Source: Haliea sp. (GTDB taxonomy: Bacteria > Pseudomonadota > Gammaproteobacteria > Pseudomonadales > Halieaceae). From it: a DNA stretch of 64,000 nucleotides. Below, piece after piece: positions 18,337-28,007 of the stretch; within the stretch, counting starts at the first letter, position 1; each line of letters starts with the position of its first letter. Made by a program: the position numbers and the translations under genes. The notes beneath the pieces are model-generated. The model was not told where the DNA came from and did not search any database. It saw only the letters and a program-made list of their open reading frames with translations. Where the stretch lies: NCBI GenBank assembly GCA_016704305.1, contig JADJAL010000038.1:1-64000 (forward strand), read 5' to 3'.

Positions 18337-19664
18337 GGCGCCGGTGCCAGCGCGCCGGTGACAATTTGCATGCCCGGTTCGAGCGTTTCACCGCTGACGA
18401 TGGTCCACGCACCGTCCGTGTTGCCAACAACCACCGGCACTTCGGTCAACGTGCCATCGGCGTCCAGCGTGAACACGGTTTGCCGCGCGCCCCGGCCTAT
18501 CGCCACTTCCTGCCCGGTGGAATCGCGCCGGCCCCGAAACAGGGACAGCCCCGGGTCGGATTCTGACTCTGTGTCGTCCTTAAAGCGCAGCGCGGCGTTG
18601 GGCACGATGAAAACGTCCTTCTCCTCACTGGTCAGGATGGTGGCCGTCGCGGTCATGCCAGGGCGCAGCGCGAGATCCTTATTATCGACGCTGAGCACGG
18701 TGCCGTAGGAGATGACATTGGACGTCGCGGCGGCAGTCGCGGCCGCCGTGGCTTCCGTCTCGCTGGTATTGGAGCCGACATTGACGCGCGTGATCACGGC
18801 CTCGAAGGTTTTCCCGGGATACGCATCGACCGTAAACGTCGTGGGTTGTCCCACCGCGACCTGGCCTACATCGGCCTCATCGACTTTCACTTCCAGTTGC
18901 ATCGCCGCCAGATCCTCGGCGATGACGAACAGGGTTGGCGTGTTGAACGAGGCGGCGACCGTCTGGCCCGGCTCAACCTGCCGCGACAGGATCACGCCGT
19001 CCACCGGCGAGCGCACGGTCGCCTTGGCGAGATTGGTGCGATCGGTCGACAATTGCGCCTCGGCGGAACTGACAGCGGCTTTTGCGGCTGCCAGGTCCGC
19101 AACGGCGCGCTTGGATTCTGCGCGCGCCGTATCAAGTTCTGCGAGCGAAGGCACCTTCCCGGATGACAAACGATGGATCTCCTCGAAGCGCGCCAGCGAA
19201 GAACGCGTGAGTTCCACCGTGGCCTCGGCCTGCAGCACGCTGGCCTTCGCCTGCTCCAGCGCAGCGGCGCTGCGCAGGATCGCATCGTTGAGCTTTTCCG
19301 GATCGATCTGCGCGAGCGCCTGGTCTTTCGTAACTTTGTCGTTGATGTCCACGTAGACCGCGTCGATGAGCCCGGACAGTTCCGATCCCACGGAGACCTC
19401 GTTGGTGGGCTCAAGATTGCCGGTGGCCGTCACATGCACAGTCATGTCGTCGCGTTGCAATTCCACCGTCGCGTATTGCGGCGCGGCGGCGTCGCCGCTG
19501 AACACGCGGAACAGTATCCACAGCAGCAGCGCGCTGGCGACTGCCGCAATGCCCCAGCGCATGCGCCGTGACTGCCTGCCAGGCGGAGCAACGCCTAAAA
19601 ACTCGTCGATGCCCTGCGTGGGTAGGGTTGTTTCTGCATTCGTCACTGATTTACCTCGGGTCAT
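18333..19664 (-). CDS. Periplasmic adaptor subunit, MacA/HlyD family
   Basis: 443 aa. One transmembrane anchor near 35-55 (MRWGIAAVASALLLWILF), a lipoyl-like half-motif (TGNLEPTNEVSVGSELSG), a long coiled-coil hairpin at about 110-200 (alanine, glutamate and lysine rich), the second lipoyl half (VRSPVDGVILSRQVEPGQTV) and beta-barrel domains. It bridges the inner-membrane permease and the outer-membrane channel in a tripartite pump. The first 30 residues before the anchor are longer than in typical MacA. It overlaps both neighbours by four bases. Confidence 0.92.
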   Translation of the reverse strand: MTRGKSVTNAETTLPTQGIDEFLGVAPPGRQSRRMRWGIAAVASALLLWILFRVFSGDAAAPQYATVELQRDDMTVHVTATGNLEPTNEVSVGSELSGLIDAVYVDINDKVTKDQALAQIDPEKLNDAILRSAAALEQAKASVLQAEATVELTRSSLARFEEIHRLSSGKVPSLAELDTARAESKRAVADLAAAKAAVSSAEAQLSTDRTNLAKATVRSPVDGVILSRQVEPGQTVAASFNTPTLFVIAEDLAAMQLEVKVDEADVGQVAVGQPTTFTVDAYPGKTFEAVITRVNVGSNTSETEATAAATAAATSNVISYGTVLSVDNKDLALRPGMTATATILTSEEKDVFIVPNAALRFKDDTESESDPGLSLFRGRRDSTGQEVAIGRGARQTVFTLDADGTLTEVPVVVGNTDGAWTIVSGETLEPGMQIVTGALAPAP

Positions 19665-21157
19665 AAAGTGGCGTCGGCGGGCCAGCCGCCGCCCAGCGCC
19701 TTGAACAGCTGGATGGCCGCCGTGGAGCGGGCCGCGTTGGCAGACGCCCTGCTGTCCTGCACGGTGAGCACGCTGCGCTGTGTATCCAGCAAGGTTTGGA
19801 AATCGACCGCGCCGCTGCGGTAGCGGATCTCCGCCAGTTGCAGGCTGATCAACGCGGATTGTTCCGCATCGAGCAACGCCGCCTCGCGCTCGCCAGCCGC
19901 TTTCGCCGATTGCAGCGCATTCTCCACGTCGAGCAACGCCGTCAGCACGGTGCTGCGGTAATTGGCGAGGGCGGTATCAGCGCTGCCTTTTTGTTGTTCG
20001 ATACGCGCGCGGATCTGTCCGCCCTCGAAAATGGGCGCGGTGACGCCGGCGACAAGGCTGCCGAGGGAGGCATCGAACAGGTCGCCGATGGAGTCGCTCG
20101 CGGTGTCGATAGAGCCGCTCAGGCGCAGCGCCGGATACAGGTCCGCCTGCGCCACCCCGATGCGAATCACCTCCGCTTCCAGGTTCCATTGCGCCGACAG
20201 CACATCGGGGCGCCGCTGCAGCAAATCCGCCGGCAGTCCCACGTTGATGATGGCGGGAGGCGCCGGGATGGGCGCAACCGGCATCAGCAGGCTCGCACTG
20301 CTGCCGGGCGGCTTGCCGATCAGCACATCGATCGCGTGTATGGCCGTGGCGATGTTCAGCCGCAGAACAGGCAGTGCTGCGGTGGTCTGCCCGACGGCGG
20401 TGCGCGCCTGTTCAACCTCCAGCGCGTTGCCCAGCCCGGCCTGGTTGCGCCACTCGGCGATGTGCAGGTTTTCGCGCTGGATATCGAGGTTGGCTTGCGC
20501 CAGCTGCAGGCGCAGCTGCGAGTCGCGCAAGTTGACATAGTTAAGCGCGATATCCGCCGTGATCACCCGTTGCACGTCGTACAGGCTCGCCGCGCTGCCG
20601 CGCGCACCCGCTGCGGCGGCCTCGGCCGTACCGCGGAGTTTGCCAAAGATATCGGCTTCCCACGCGGCATCGATGCCGACGCTATAGTTCTCGCCTTCGA
20701 CGTTCACGCCGTCGATGAACTCCTGCCGGGAGAGTCCATCGACGTGCTCCTGATGCGACGCGCTGCCCCTGGCGCTCACGCTCGGCAAGCGCGCACCCTG
20801 CGCGACGTCCACTGCCGCGCGTGCGGAGCGCAAGCGACCCTCGGCGGCAGCGACGCTGTTATTGGCCGTAACACCCTGTTCGATAAGCTGCGTCAGCGTG
20901 GCGTCGCCAAATTGCGACCACCATGCCACCAGGTCGGTTGCGTTAACGGCGGTGGAAGACGGATCTTGCCACGTGGCGGGTATCGTCTCGGCCTGCGCGT
21001 CGGCAACGACCTGCCCGGGGGCTTGCACGGTGGAGGCACACGCGGTGATCTGCGCGAACACCACAATCGCCAGTAGTAGCCGCAACACCTTGCCCGGACA
21101 CTGGCGCGATGGCGACTCGTCCCTGTCGGTGGCTGCCATGATGGAAGGTTCCGGCAT
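19661..21157 (-). CDS. Outer-membrane efflux lipoprotein, NodT/OprM family
   Basis: About 498 aa. A lipobox FAQITAC places the lipidated cysteine at about residue 40 from the ATG at 21157. The body shows two repeated outer-membrane-factor units, with LNYVNLRDSQLRLQLAQANL and the motif PADLLQRRPDVLSAQWNLEAE that marks the NodT family. The start at 21157 is preferred because the 50 in-frame residues before it do not look like a signal peptide; the ATG six codons later would also serve. It is the first gene of the efflux/two-component operon and forms the exit duct. Confidence 0.9.
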   Translation of the reverse strand: MPEPSIMAATDRDESPSRQCPGKVLRLLLAIVVFAQITACASTVQAPGQVVADAQAETIPATWQDPSSTAVNATDLVAWWSQFGDATLTQLIEQGVTANNSVAAAEGRLRSARAAVDVAQGARLPSVSARGSASHQEHVDGLSRQEFIDGVNVEGENYSVGIDAAWEADIFGKLRGTAEAAAAGARGSAASLYDVQRVITADIALNYVNLRDSQLRLQLAQANLDIQRENLHIAEWRNQAGLGNALEVEQARTAVGQTTAALPVLRLNIATAIHAIDVLIGKPPGSSASLLMPVAPIPAPPAIINVGLPADLLQRRPDVLSAQWNLEAEVIRIGVAQADLYPALRLSGSIDTASDSIGDLFDASLGSLVAGVTAPIFEGGQIRARIEQQKGSADTALANYRSTVLTALLDVENALQSAKAAGEREAALLDAEQSALISLQLAEIRYRSGAVDFQTLLDTQRSVLTVQDSRASANAARSTAAIQLFKALGGGWPADATL

Positions 21158-21345
21158 GTGGTGTGGTGGACTCCGTCTTTTGCTGTTTCTGTGTGCAGTT
21201 ATACCGGTGCGACGCTTCTCAAAAATTTCAATGCCGAAATATTGGCTGAAGAATTTTGGCGAATGTGAAATGTTTGGGCAGTGGCCGCTGCGCGATGCGC
21301 TTCGCATCCAGGCCAGGCCACGCTCATCGCAAAGGCACCCGGCTG

Positions 21346-23808
21346 CTACAAGCCCGTGGGGCGCCGGCCAATCACTTCCTCCTGTTCCAGCTGGTCAATC
21401 ATAGCATCGGTATAGGCGAGGAGTTTTTTCAGGATGTGTCTATTGTGCTCGCCCAGGGTGGGCGCCGGCAGACGCAACCACGGCTGTTGCTGGCGCTGCA
21501 TGTTGGCGAAGGTAAATGGCGGCGTGACGTGCAAATGGCTGCCGACGACGGGGTGCGCCAGCTCCTCGAAGAACTGCCGCGCGCACAGTTGCGGATGATG
21601 CCAGGTTTTTACGCTGGACCTGACCGGCGCCACGGGGATGCCGGCACTCGCCCATTGCTGCAAGATGTCGTCCAGTGGCCGGGATTGCAGGTACTGCTGT
21701 AGTTCATGGTCGATCAGGTCGTGGTGTATTTTCCTGCCGCCCAAATCATTGAGCGCGCTGCTATTTGCCCACGCAGGACAGTCAAGCACAGATTTCAATG
21801 ACTGCCATTGCGCCTCGGTTTCAATAGACAGCGCCAGCCACTGCTCATTCCTTCTATCGTGTCCCTGGCAGTAATACAGGCCCTGTGGCGCGGCATCCGG
21901 TGAGCGATTGCCCATGCGCTCCATGACATTGCCATACGCGCTGTATTCAACGATTTGTTCGGCCGCTGCATTGAGCGCACCCTCGATCATGGAACACTCG
22001 ATCAGGCAACCGGTGTTGGTTCGGCGTCGTTCATTCAGTGCAACCAACGTCGCAAACGCCGCGTTCATGCCCGCCATCGGGTCACAGGGGCCGCGCCGTA
22101 CACGCGGTTGGTCGACGACATGGCCGGTCAGCCACGCCAGGCCCGACATTTGTTCCATGGTTTGCGCGAACCCGACATGGTCGCGCCACGGGCCATCAAG
22201 GCCAAAAGCCGGCATACGCACCATGACGCAGCGCGGGTTGATGGCGTGCACGGCGTCCCAGCCAAGGCCAAACTTTTCGATCACGCGCGGCGAGTAATTT
22301 TCAATGAAGACATCGCAGTGCCCAAGCAATTCCCTGGCGATGGCAACACCGCTGGCATGATCAAGATTCAGCGTCATTCCCAGCTTGTTGGTATTGGCCG
22401 ACAGGAACATCGCGCTGTATTCGTACCAGTCGCTCTGGTGCGCATGCACCCCGCCCATCATGCGCGCGCCATCGGGGCGCTGTATCGCCTCCAGGTGTAT
22501 GACTTCCGCACCGAGGTGCGCCAGCATTTGCGTGGCGGAGGGACCCGCCCACCACGCCGTGGCGTCCAGCACACGCAGCCCTTGCAACGGCAATGCGTGT
22601 TTGTCCGGGGCCGGGGCCGCTGCGCCTGGCGCCTGCTTATTGGTTACGCGGGCCTGTATCACGTGTTGATGCTGGCCCTGCAGCGGCGCTGGCCGCAGTG
22701 CAAACAGTGATTCACCGTTGATCAAATACGGCGGCCTTGGTTGTACAAACGCGGTTTGCAACGTTGCGGCTTTCGGGTTTTCGACGAACACGCCTCGCGC
22801 CAGCAACTGCTCATGCGTGAGCACCATTTTGCCGCTATGCACAGGCGCCACCGGGATGCGCAACAACGCAGCGGCGGCAATAATCTCTGAGGTCGTTCGA
22901 GCTTTGGTCCAGGCATGGACGATGTCATTCCATTCCTGCATGCGTTTGGAGCGGCCCTGCGCAGTGGCGAGATCTTTCTGCGCCAGCAGGTCCGTTCGAC
23001 CTATCATCAGCAGGAAGTCGCTGTACTGCTGGTGTGAATTGGTCGCAAAGCCTACCCAACCATCCCTGGTCGGTTCTATCGAGGGGACCTCGACGTTGCG
23101 CAACATGCCCGGTACGTCGGGCCTGCCCCACAGGCTGGACATCATGTCGGCATAGGAGGTGCCTGCGATATTGAAAACTTCCAGCAAGGAAAAATCGATG
23201 TATTCGCCAGCAGCAATTCCCGGGGCCGACTGCTGGGCGCGCATCACGGCGGCGAGCGCGGCAACGGCCGCAAAGGTGGCGCCGACATAGTCGACGATCC
23301 TGCCACCCGCCATCACAGGTGGCTGGTCGCGACGTCCGCCCGTTGAGAGTGAGCCGCAGTCGGCCTGCAGCGTAAACTCAGTCGCGGCTTTGCCGGCGCA
23401 CGGTCCCGAGCGGCCATACGGTGAAATGGACAGCACCACCAGGTGCGGCCAGCGCGCGCACGGATCCAGGCCGGTAAATTGCGCCAGTTCCGGCGAACTC
23501 GGCGCGAAGGTTTCGATCACCAGGTCCGCAGTCTCGATCAGCGCCAGCACGTGTGCGTCGCTGATACCTCCTACAACGGATTTCTTCCCCGCGTTCAAAT
23601 AGCGAAAGAATGCGCTGTCTTCCTGTGCCACGTCCGCGCCAGTCGATGACCAGTGCCTGAAGGGATCACCAGCCTGCGATTCGACCTTGATCACTTCTGC
23701 ACCGGCATCGACCAGCATCTTGCTGGCATAGTGCCCGGCGATGCACCTGTTGCCATCCAGGCCACTGAAATCGATAACGCGTATGCGTGCTAAACCTTCT
23801 ACTTGCAT
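21346..23808 (-). CDS. Tandem-fused CaiB/BaiF (family III) CoA-transferase
   Basis: 820 aa, twice the normal length. Residues 1 to about 390 form one family III CoA-transferase unit (RVIDFSGLDGNRCIAGHYAS, DAGAEVIKVE, LSISPYGRSGP) and 410 to about 800 a second (RVLDATAWWAGPSATQMLAHLGAEVIHLE, VMVRMPAFGLDGPWRD). At the position where formyl-CoA transferase uses Asp169, both halves show glutamate (FSLLEV and CSMIEG), which is common in distant members. It moves CoA from an acyl donor to a carboxylic acid as an entry step for beta-oxidation. Ends of CoA-transferase and acyl-CoA dehydrogenase are 9 bases apart, so they form one operon. Confidence 0.9.
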   Translation of the reverse strand: MQVEGLARIRVIDFSGLDGNRCIAGHYASKMLVDAGAEVIKVESQAGDPFRHWSSTGADVAQEDSAFFRYLNAGKKSVVGGISDAHVLALIETADLVIETFAPSSPELAQFTGLDPCARWPHLVVLSISPYGRSGPCAGKAATEFTLQADCGSLSTGGRRDQPPVMAGGRIVDYVGATFAAVAALAAVMRAQQSAPGIAAGEYIDFSLLEVFNIAGTSYADMMSSLWGRPDVPGMLRNVEVPSIEPTRDGWVGFATNSHQQYSDFLLMIGRTDLLAQKDLATAQGRSKRMQEWNDIVHAWTKARTTSEIIAAAALLRIPVAPVHSGKMVLTHEQLLARGVFVENPKAATLQTAFVQPRPPYLINGESLFALRPAPLQGQHQHVIQARVTNKQAPGAAAPAPDKHALPLQGLRVLDATAWWAGPSATQMLAHLGAEVIHLEAIQRPDGARMMGGVHAHQSDWYEYSAMFLSANTNKLGMTLNLDHASGVAIARELLGHCDVFIENYSPRVIEKFGLGWDAVHAINPRCVMVRMPAFGLDGPWRDHVGFAQTMEQMSGLAWLTGHVVDQPRVRRGPCDPMAGMNAAFATLVALNERRRTNTGCLIECSMIEGALNAAAEQIVEYSAYGNVMERMGNRSPDAAPQGLYYCQGHDRRNEQWLALSIETEAQWQSLKSVLDCPAWANSSALNDLGGRKIHHDLIDHELQQYLQSRPLDDILQQWASAGIPVAPVRSSVKTWHHPQLCARQFFEELAHPVVGSHLHVTPPFTFANMQRQQQPWLRLPAPTLGEHNRHILKKLLAYTDAMIDQLEQEEVIGRRPTGL

Positions 23809-23817
23809 CGTCGTGAC

Positions 23818-26163
23818 CTAATCTTTCGGCAGACCCAGTATCCGCTCGGCAATGATATTGCGCTGGATATTGGGCGTGCCGCCACCGATTACGGTGGTCG
23901 GCCAGCCGAGCGAACCGATCTGCCATTTGCCGCCGTCCACGGACGCGTCGCTCTCACCCACGTAGGGACTGGCGCCGCCGAGCAACTCCATCGCCGTGTC
24001 CGCCATGTTGACCAGCAGGTGGCAGTTGTGCAGTTTATTGAGCGAGGCTTCGCTGTCGCCGGCCTCGCCGTTAACCTGCCTGGTCAGTGCGCGCAACCCG
24101 TTGAGCCGTGACGCTTCAATGCGAGTGTCGAACGCTGACAGGCGCCTGCGCATTTCATCATTCTCCAGCGCCGGTTTGCCATTGATGGTGGATTTACCAG
24201 CAAGCGTGATGAGTCTATCCATCGCCTTGTGATGGCGATTGACCTCGGCGATGCCGGAGCGCTCATTCTGGAGCGCACTACAAATAATCTGCCAGCCGTC
24301 GCCTTCCTGCCCTATGCGATTGGCAACAGGCACCTTCACATCGGTGAAAAACACTTCGTTATACAAATCCGCAAAGTGATCCCCTGCAAAGCTCTTCAGC
24401 GGCCTGACTTCGATGCCGGGCGTAGCGAGCGGTATCAATAGGCAGGTTATGCCCTCGTGCTTTTCCCCGGAGAAGTCGGTGCGCACAAGGCAGTAGATAT
24501 CGGTGCCAATATGCGCCAGTGACGTCCAGATTTTCTGTCCGTTGACCAGGTAGTAATCGTTCGCAGGGTCAGCTGCGGGGTCGCTCACCAGCACCGCCTT
24601 GCACTGCAAGGATGCGAGATCACTGCCCACGCCAGGTTCCGAGTAACCGGTGCACCACACCGTCTTGCTGTCCAGAATCGGCGGCAAAAAGCGCTGCTTC
24701 TGTTCGTCGGTGCCGAACTGGATTACCGCGGGGCCCACCCAGCCGAGCCCCGTGTAATCGGTGCCCAGCATCTGCGCATTGGCGTTCAACATCTCCTCTT
24801 TCAGGATAAATTGTTGCATCACCGTGCCGCCGTACCCGCCACACTCCTTGGGCCATGAAAAGCCGACATAGCGTTTGTCGCGCACTGCCTGCAACCAACG
24901 CCGGAAGCTATCCTTGTTGCGCTGCGCTGGCGGCGTGTTGTGTTCGGCCAGGAATGCGCGCACTTCATCACGGAACCGGCTTTCCTCTTCCGTCATGTCC
25001 AGCTCGATCGTGAATGCGCCCGCCCCGCTCTCCATCGCGCGCAACTTGTGCACGAAGGCGCGTTCGTAGTGTGCCGCAGAGTCGCCGTAGACCGGGCGAG
25101 CCCATTTCGAGCGCAGGTAATACAAATGGATGTCGACTTCCGTCAGGTAACCGGTGGCGCCGTGAATGTGTATCGCATCGGTCGCCGCACGAATGAACGT
25201 CTCCGTGGCGTAGGCTTTAGCCATCGAAGCGACACGCGTGCATTCCGGCTTGCCTTCATCATGGGCGTAGGCGCCGTAATACAACAGTGAACGGCAACTC
25301 TCGAGGTCCACGAGGATTTCCGCCAGTGGATGCTTCACCGCCTGGAAGTGCCCGATGGGATGGCCGAATTGCGTGCGCTCCCCGGCATACTTCACGGTGA
25401 TCTGCAGCGCCGCATCCATGGCGCCTGCCATTTCTGCGGTGAGCGCCAGCGCACCCTGGTCAACCAGCCTGTCGATTGCTGCGACAGCCGGCGCGCCCAT
25501 GACCAGTATCTGGTCCGTGCTGATACCGACATTCTCCAGCACCAGGTTGCCCATGCGCTTTGTTTCATCGAGCATGGGATATGCCCGCCCCGTTACGCCG
25601 CGTATTGCGGCATCCACCAGCGCAAGGCCCACGTCATCGGCGTTGTCGCCATAGCGGAAGGACACCACGTAATAGTGAGCCGTTTCGGGGTCCATAAGAG
25701 TGCGCTTGATGCCGTTCAATACCAGCAGATCGCCCTGTATATCGCCCTTTATCCGCATTAAATCCAGGCTGATCGCAGCGCTTTCTTCAAACAATGCGAG
25801 GGTAGCTTTGCGGCTGCCGTCAATAAGACCAGGGAGCGTTTGCTGCTTCTGCTGTGCATTGCCGAACTCGTGTATCGCGGTGGCGGCAAGGGTGTTACTG
25901 AGGAAGGGCGAGGGAAACACACTGCGGCCCATTTCCTCGATGATCACGATAAGATCAAGCCAACCGAGGCCGAGTCCACCGTATTGCTCAGGCAGCGCGA
26001 CGCCCAGCCAACCGGCTTGCGCCATTTCCTGCCAAAGGTCCTCGCTGAAACCCTGCGGCGTGACTTTGAGTTTGCGGACTTCCTTGAGGGGGCAGCGCTG
26101 GTCAAGGAAGCGGCGCACGGATTCACGCAACATGACCTGTTCGTCTGAAAAGCCAAAATACAC
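23818..26163 (-). CDS. Tandem-fused acyl-CoA dehydrogenase
   Basis: 781 aa, two acyl-CoA dehydrogenase units in one chain. Unit 1 (about 1-365) begins VYFGFSDEQVMLRESVRRFLD and has GERTQFGHPIGHFQAVKHPLAE and IHIHGATGYLTE. Unit 2 (about 375-781) has TGYSEPGVGSDLASLQ, NGQKIWTSLAHIGTD and a C-terminal GGGTPNIQRNIIAERILGLP. GTG 26163 is chosen because GGGAGAG lies just upstream and the family begins there; the 30 in-frame residues before it look non-coding. The fusion resembles the two-subunit enzymes of steroid side-chain degradation. It uses FAD and introduces the alpha-beta double bond. Upstream of and co-transcribed with the CoA-transferase. Confidence 0.9.
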   Translation of the reverse strand: MYFGFSDEQVMLRESVRRFLDQRCPLKEVRKLKVTPQGFSEDLWQEMAQAGWLGVALPEQYGGLGLGWLDLIVIIEEMGRSVFPSPFLSNTLAATAIHEFGNAQQKQQTLPGLIDGSRKATLALFEESAAISLDLMRIKGDIQGDLLVLNGIKRTLMDPETAHYYVVSFRYGDNADDVGLALVDAAIRGVTGRAYPMLDETKRMGNLVLENVGISTDQILVMGAPAVAAIDRLVDQGALALTAEMAGAMDAALQITVKYAGERTQFGHPIGHFQAVKHPLAEILVDLESCRSLLYYGAYAHDEGKPECTRVASMAKAYATETFIRAATDAIHIHGATGYLTEVDIHLYYLRSKWARPVYGDSAAHYERAFVHKLRAMESGAGAFTIELDMTEEESRFRDEVRAFLAEHNTPPAQRNKDSFRRWLQAVRDKRYVGFSWPKECGGYGGTVMQQFILKEEMLNANAQMLGTDYTGLGWVGPAVIQFGTDEQKQRFLPPILDSKTVWCTGYSEPGVGSDLASLQCKAVLVSDPAADPANDYYLVNGQKIWTSLAHIGTDIYCLVRTDFSGEKHEGITCLLIPLATPGIEVRPLKSFAGDHFADLYNEVFFTDVKVPVANRIGQEGDGWQIICSALQNERSGIAEVNRHHKAMDRLITLAGKSTINGKPALENDEMRRRLSAFDTRIEASRLNGLRALTRQVNGEAGDSEASLNKLHNCHLLVNMADTAMELLGGASPYVGESDASVDGGKWQIGSLGWPTTVIGGGTPNIQRNIIAERILGLPKD

Positions 26164-26269
26164 AGCGCTCTCCCTGGTGATGTGACTGTTCGATTTGACG
26201 CGCGAGTTCGACAATATGCCTGGCACTCTATCAAGTCCAAAAGCCAGCTGCACCCTTTGGAATTCCTGG

Positions 26270-26473
26270 CCAGTGACTTTCGGGCGCGCGAAGGTGATTC
26301 AGATTACGCGCAACGGACAGGCACTGTTACAACATGCCGGTGCCAGCGTGGATGCCGCGTGGCAACAGCACGGCGAGCTGTTCGGTGAAAAATCTCTGGC
26401 GAAATTCCGTGATGAGTTACAGAATCCGTACAGCTGTGTGCGCGATGGCGGGCGGAAAAAACAGACTCGGTGA
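26270..26473 (+). pseudogene. Possible 3' remnant of a MarR-type regulator
   Basis: The 343-base gap between the acyl-CoA dehydrogenase and the next SDR holds a frame ending at 26473 whose last 60 residues (AKVIQITRNGQALLQHAG, then LFGEKSLAKFRDELQ) resemble the wing and C-terminal helices of MarR proteins. No helix-turn-helix precedes it in the same frame, and there is no room upstream before the divergent gene. It may be a decayed regulator of the adjoining acyl-CoA operon. The match is by eye and weak. Confidence 0.3.
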
Positions 26474-26506
26474 AGCCACAGGATATCCGCAAGGCAGGTA
26501 CATACC

Positions 26507-27370
26507 ATGTCCAATACAACACCCGTTGTCGTCGTTACCGGCGCCAGCCGCGGTGCCGGCCGCGGCATTGCCATCGCGCTGGGTCGCCACGGCTGTACGG
26601 TGTACGTTACGGGTCGCTCAGAGAATCCTGGCGATTCCGCCCTGCCCGGTACCATTTACGAAACCGCCGCTGCGGTGACCGCTGCCGGCGGCAAGGGCAT
26701 TGCCGTTCGCGTCGATCACAGCCGCGACGAGCAGGTGAAGGCCCTGTTTGAACAGGTGAAACGTGAACAGGGCCGGCTGGACATCCTGGTGAACAATGCC
26801 TGCGCCCTGCACGATCAACTCACTGCGCCAGGCAATTTTTGGGAGAAGCCACTCGGTATTGTCGACATGCTCAACGTCGGATTGCGCAGCAGCTATGTGG
26901 CAAGTTACTACGCTGCACCGATGATGGTCGCGCAACGCCAGGGCCTGATTGTTTTCACCTCCGCGTCCGGCGCCGTGCATTATGTGTACGGCCCCATCTA
27001 CGGCGCGCATAAAGCCGGCATGGACAAATTCGCTGCCGATATGGCCGTGGACCTGAGGGATAAGAATGTCGCGGCGCTGTCTATCTGGATGGGTGCGCTG
27101 AAAGCCGAACGCCTGCAATCGCTTATCGATTCCGACCCTGGGAAATACGCACACCTGGCCGATGTCACGGAAACGCCAGAGTTTACCGGCCACGTTATCT
27201 GGGGCATCTACAAGGACCCTGGCCGTATGGCGATGAGCGGCAGTACGGTCATTGGCGCGGAACTGGCGCTCAAATATGGCATCAAGGATGCCAATGGCCG
27301 CCAGCCGACATCCTGCCGCGATACCCATAGGGTGGCGCCTGCGGTGCAGTATCCGAATATCATCCGTTAA
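26507..27370 (+). CDS. SDR family oxidoreductase, DHRS1-like
   Basis: 287 aa. VVVVTGASRGAGRGIAIALG at about 7-26 is the nucleotide loop; NNAC replaces the common NNAG, FTSASG holds the catalytic serine, and YGAHKAG gives the Tyr-x-x-x-Lys pair. The long insertion after the cofactor loop (SENPGDSALPGTIYETAAAV) is characteristic of the DHRS1-like group. It probably acts in the cytoplasm on a hydroxy or keto intermediate of the neighbouring acyl-CoA pathway. It is followed after 72 bases by a SnoaL-like gene in the same direction. Confidence 0.9.
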   Translation: MSNTTPVVVVTGASRGAGRGIAIALGRHGCTVYVTGRSENPGDSALPGTIYETAAAVTAAGGKGIAVRVDHSRDEQVKALFEQVKREQGRLDILVNNACALHDQLTAPGNFWEKPLGIVDMLNVGLRSSYVASYYAAPMMVAQRQGLIVFTSASGAVHYVYGPIYGAHKAGMDKFAADMAVDLRDKNVAALSIWMGALKAERLQSLIDSDPGKYAHLADVTETPEFTGHVIWGIYKDPGRMAMSGSTVIGAELALKYGIKDANGRQPTSCRDTHRVAPAVQYPNIIR

Positions 27371-27442
27371 CGCTTTTCCGTCGCCCGGCTTGGTAAGCAG
27401 GGCAGCGATCAAAACACAGCAATTCAAAGAGGTAAGAAACCC

Positions 27443-28000
27443 ATGACAGATGAGGAGCTGGATCAACTCAAGAACGATGTGCAGTACCTGAAAGACAGGG
27501 CAGCCATACTGGATTGTATTTCCCGGCATGCGAGAGGCCATGATCGCCACGATGTGGACATGCTCACCAGCGCCTATCACAGCGACGGCATCGATGAGCA
27601 CGGCCACGCCATCAACTCAGGTCCACGCTATGCGCAGTGGGCCAACGCCGCGCATGCAGCGGGATCACTCCTGCACACGCATAACATCACTACCCATACC
27701 TGCGAGATAAACGGCAATGAGGCGCACTGCGAAAGCTATGTATTGGTGGTGCTGCTCAACAACGATGGGGTGAGTGCGCGCATGATCAGCGGCCGTTACA
27801 TCGACCGGCTGGAGAAGCGGTCCGGAGAGTGGCGCATTGCACTTCGTCGCACCACTGTGGATGTATTACTTGCGGGCGATGCTTCGATTCTCGAAGCGCC
27901 CGTCTTCCGGAACCAGGGCTATACCAGGGGTATGCGCGACGCATCGGACATTTCCTACCAAAGACCTTTGACGCTGGACGAGACACCGGATCGTTGGTGA
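27443..28000 (+). CDS. SnoaL-like / NTF2-fold protein
   Basis: 185 aa. ATG 27443 follows an AGAGGTAAG ribosome site. The N-terminus (LKDRAAILDCISRHARGHDRHDVDMLTSAYHSD) is the usual start of bacterial SnoaL-like cone-fold proteins; HITTHTCEINGNEAHCESY and the RTTVDVL strand follow. Members act as small isomerases, dehydratases or hydroxylase subunits, or have no known activity. It is probably co-transcribed with the SDR and convergent with the TauD-like gene, whose stop lies seven bases away. Confidence 0.75.
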   Translation: MTDEELDQLKNDVQYLKDRAAILDCISRHARGHDRHDVDMLTSAYHSDGIDEHGHAINSGPRYAQWANAAHAAGSLLHTHNITTHTCEINGNEAHCESYVLVVLLNNDGVSARMISGRYIDRLEKRSGEWRIALRRTTVDVLLAGDASILEAPVFRNQGYTRGMRDASDISYQRPLTLDETPDRW

Positions 28001-28007
28001 ATGGCGT

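Noticed and set aside
19796..21076. 426-codon open frame on the plus strand across the outer-membrane factor
   Set aside because: Shadow frame; composition is Arg/Gln/His rich and the NodT-family protein on the minus strand is unmistakable.
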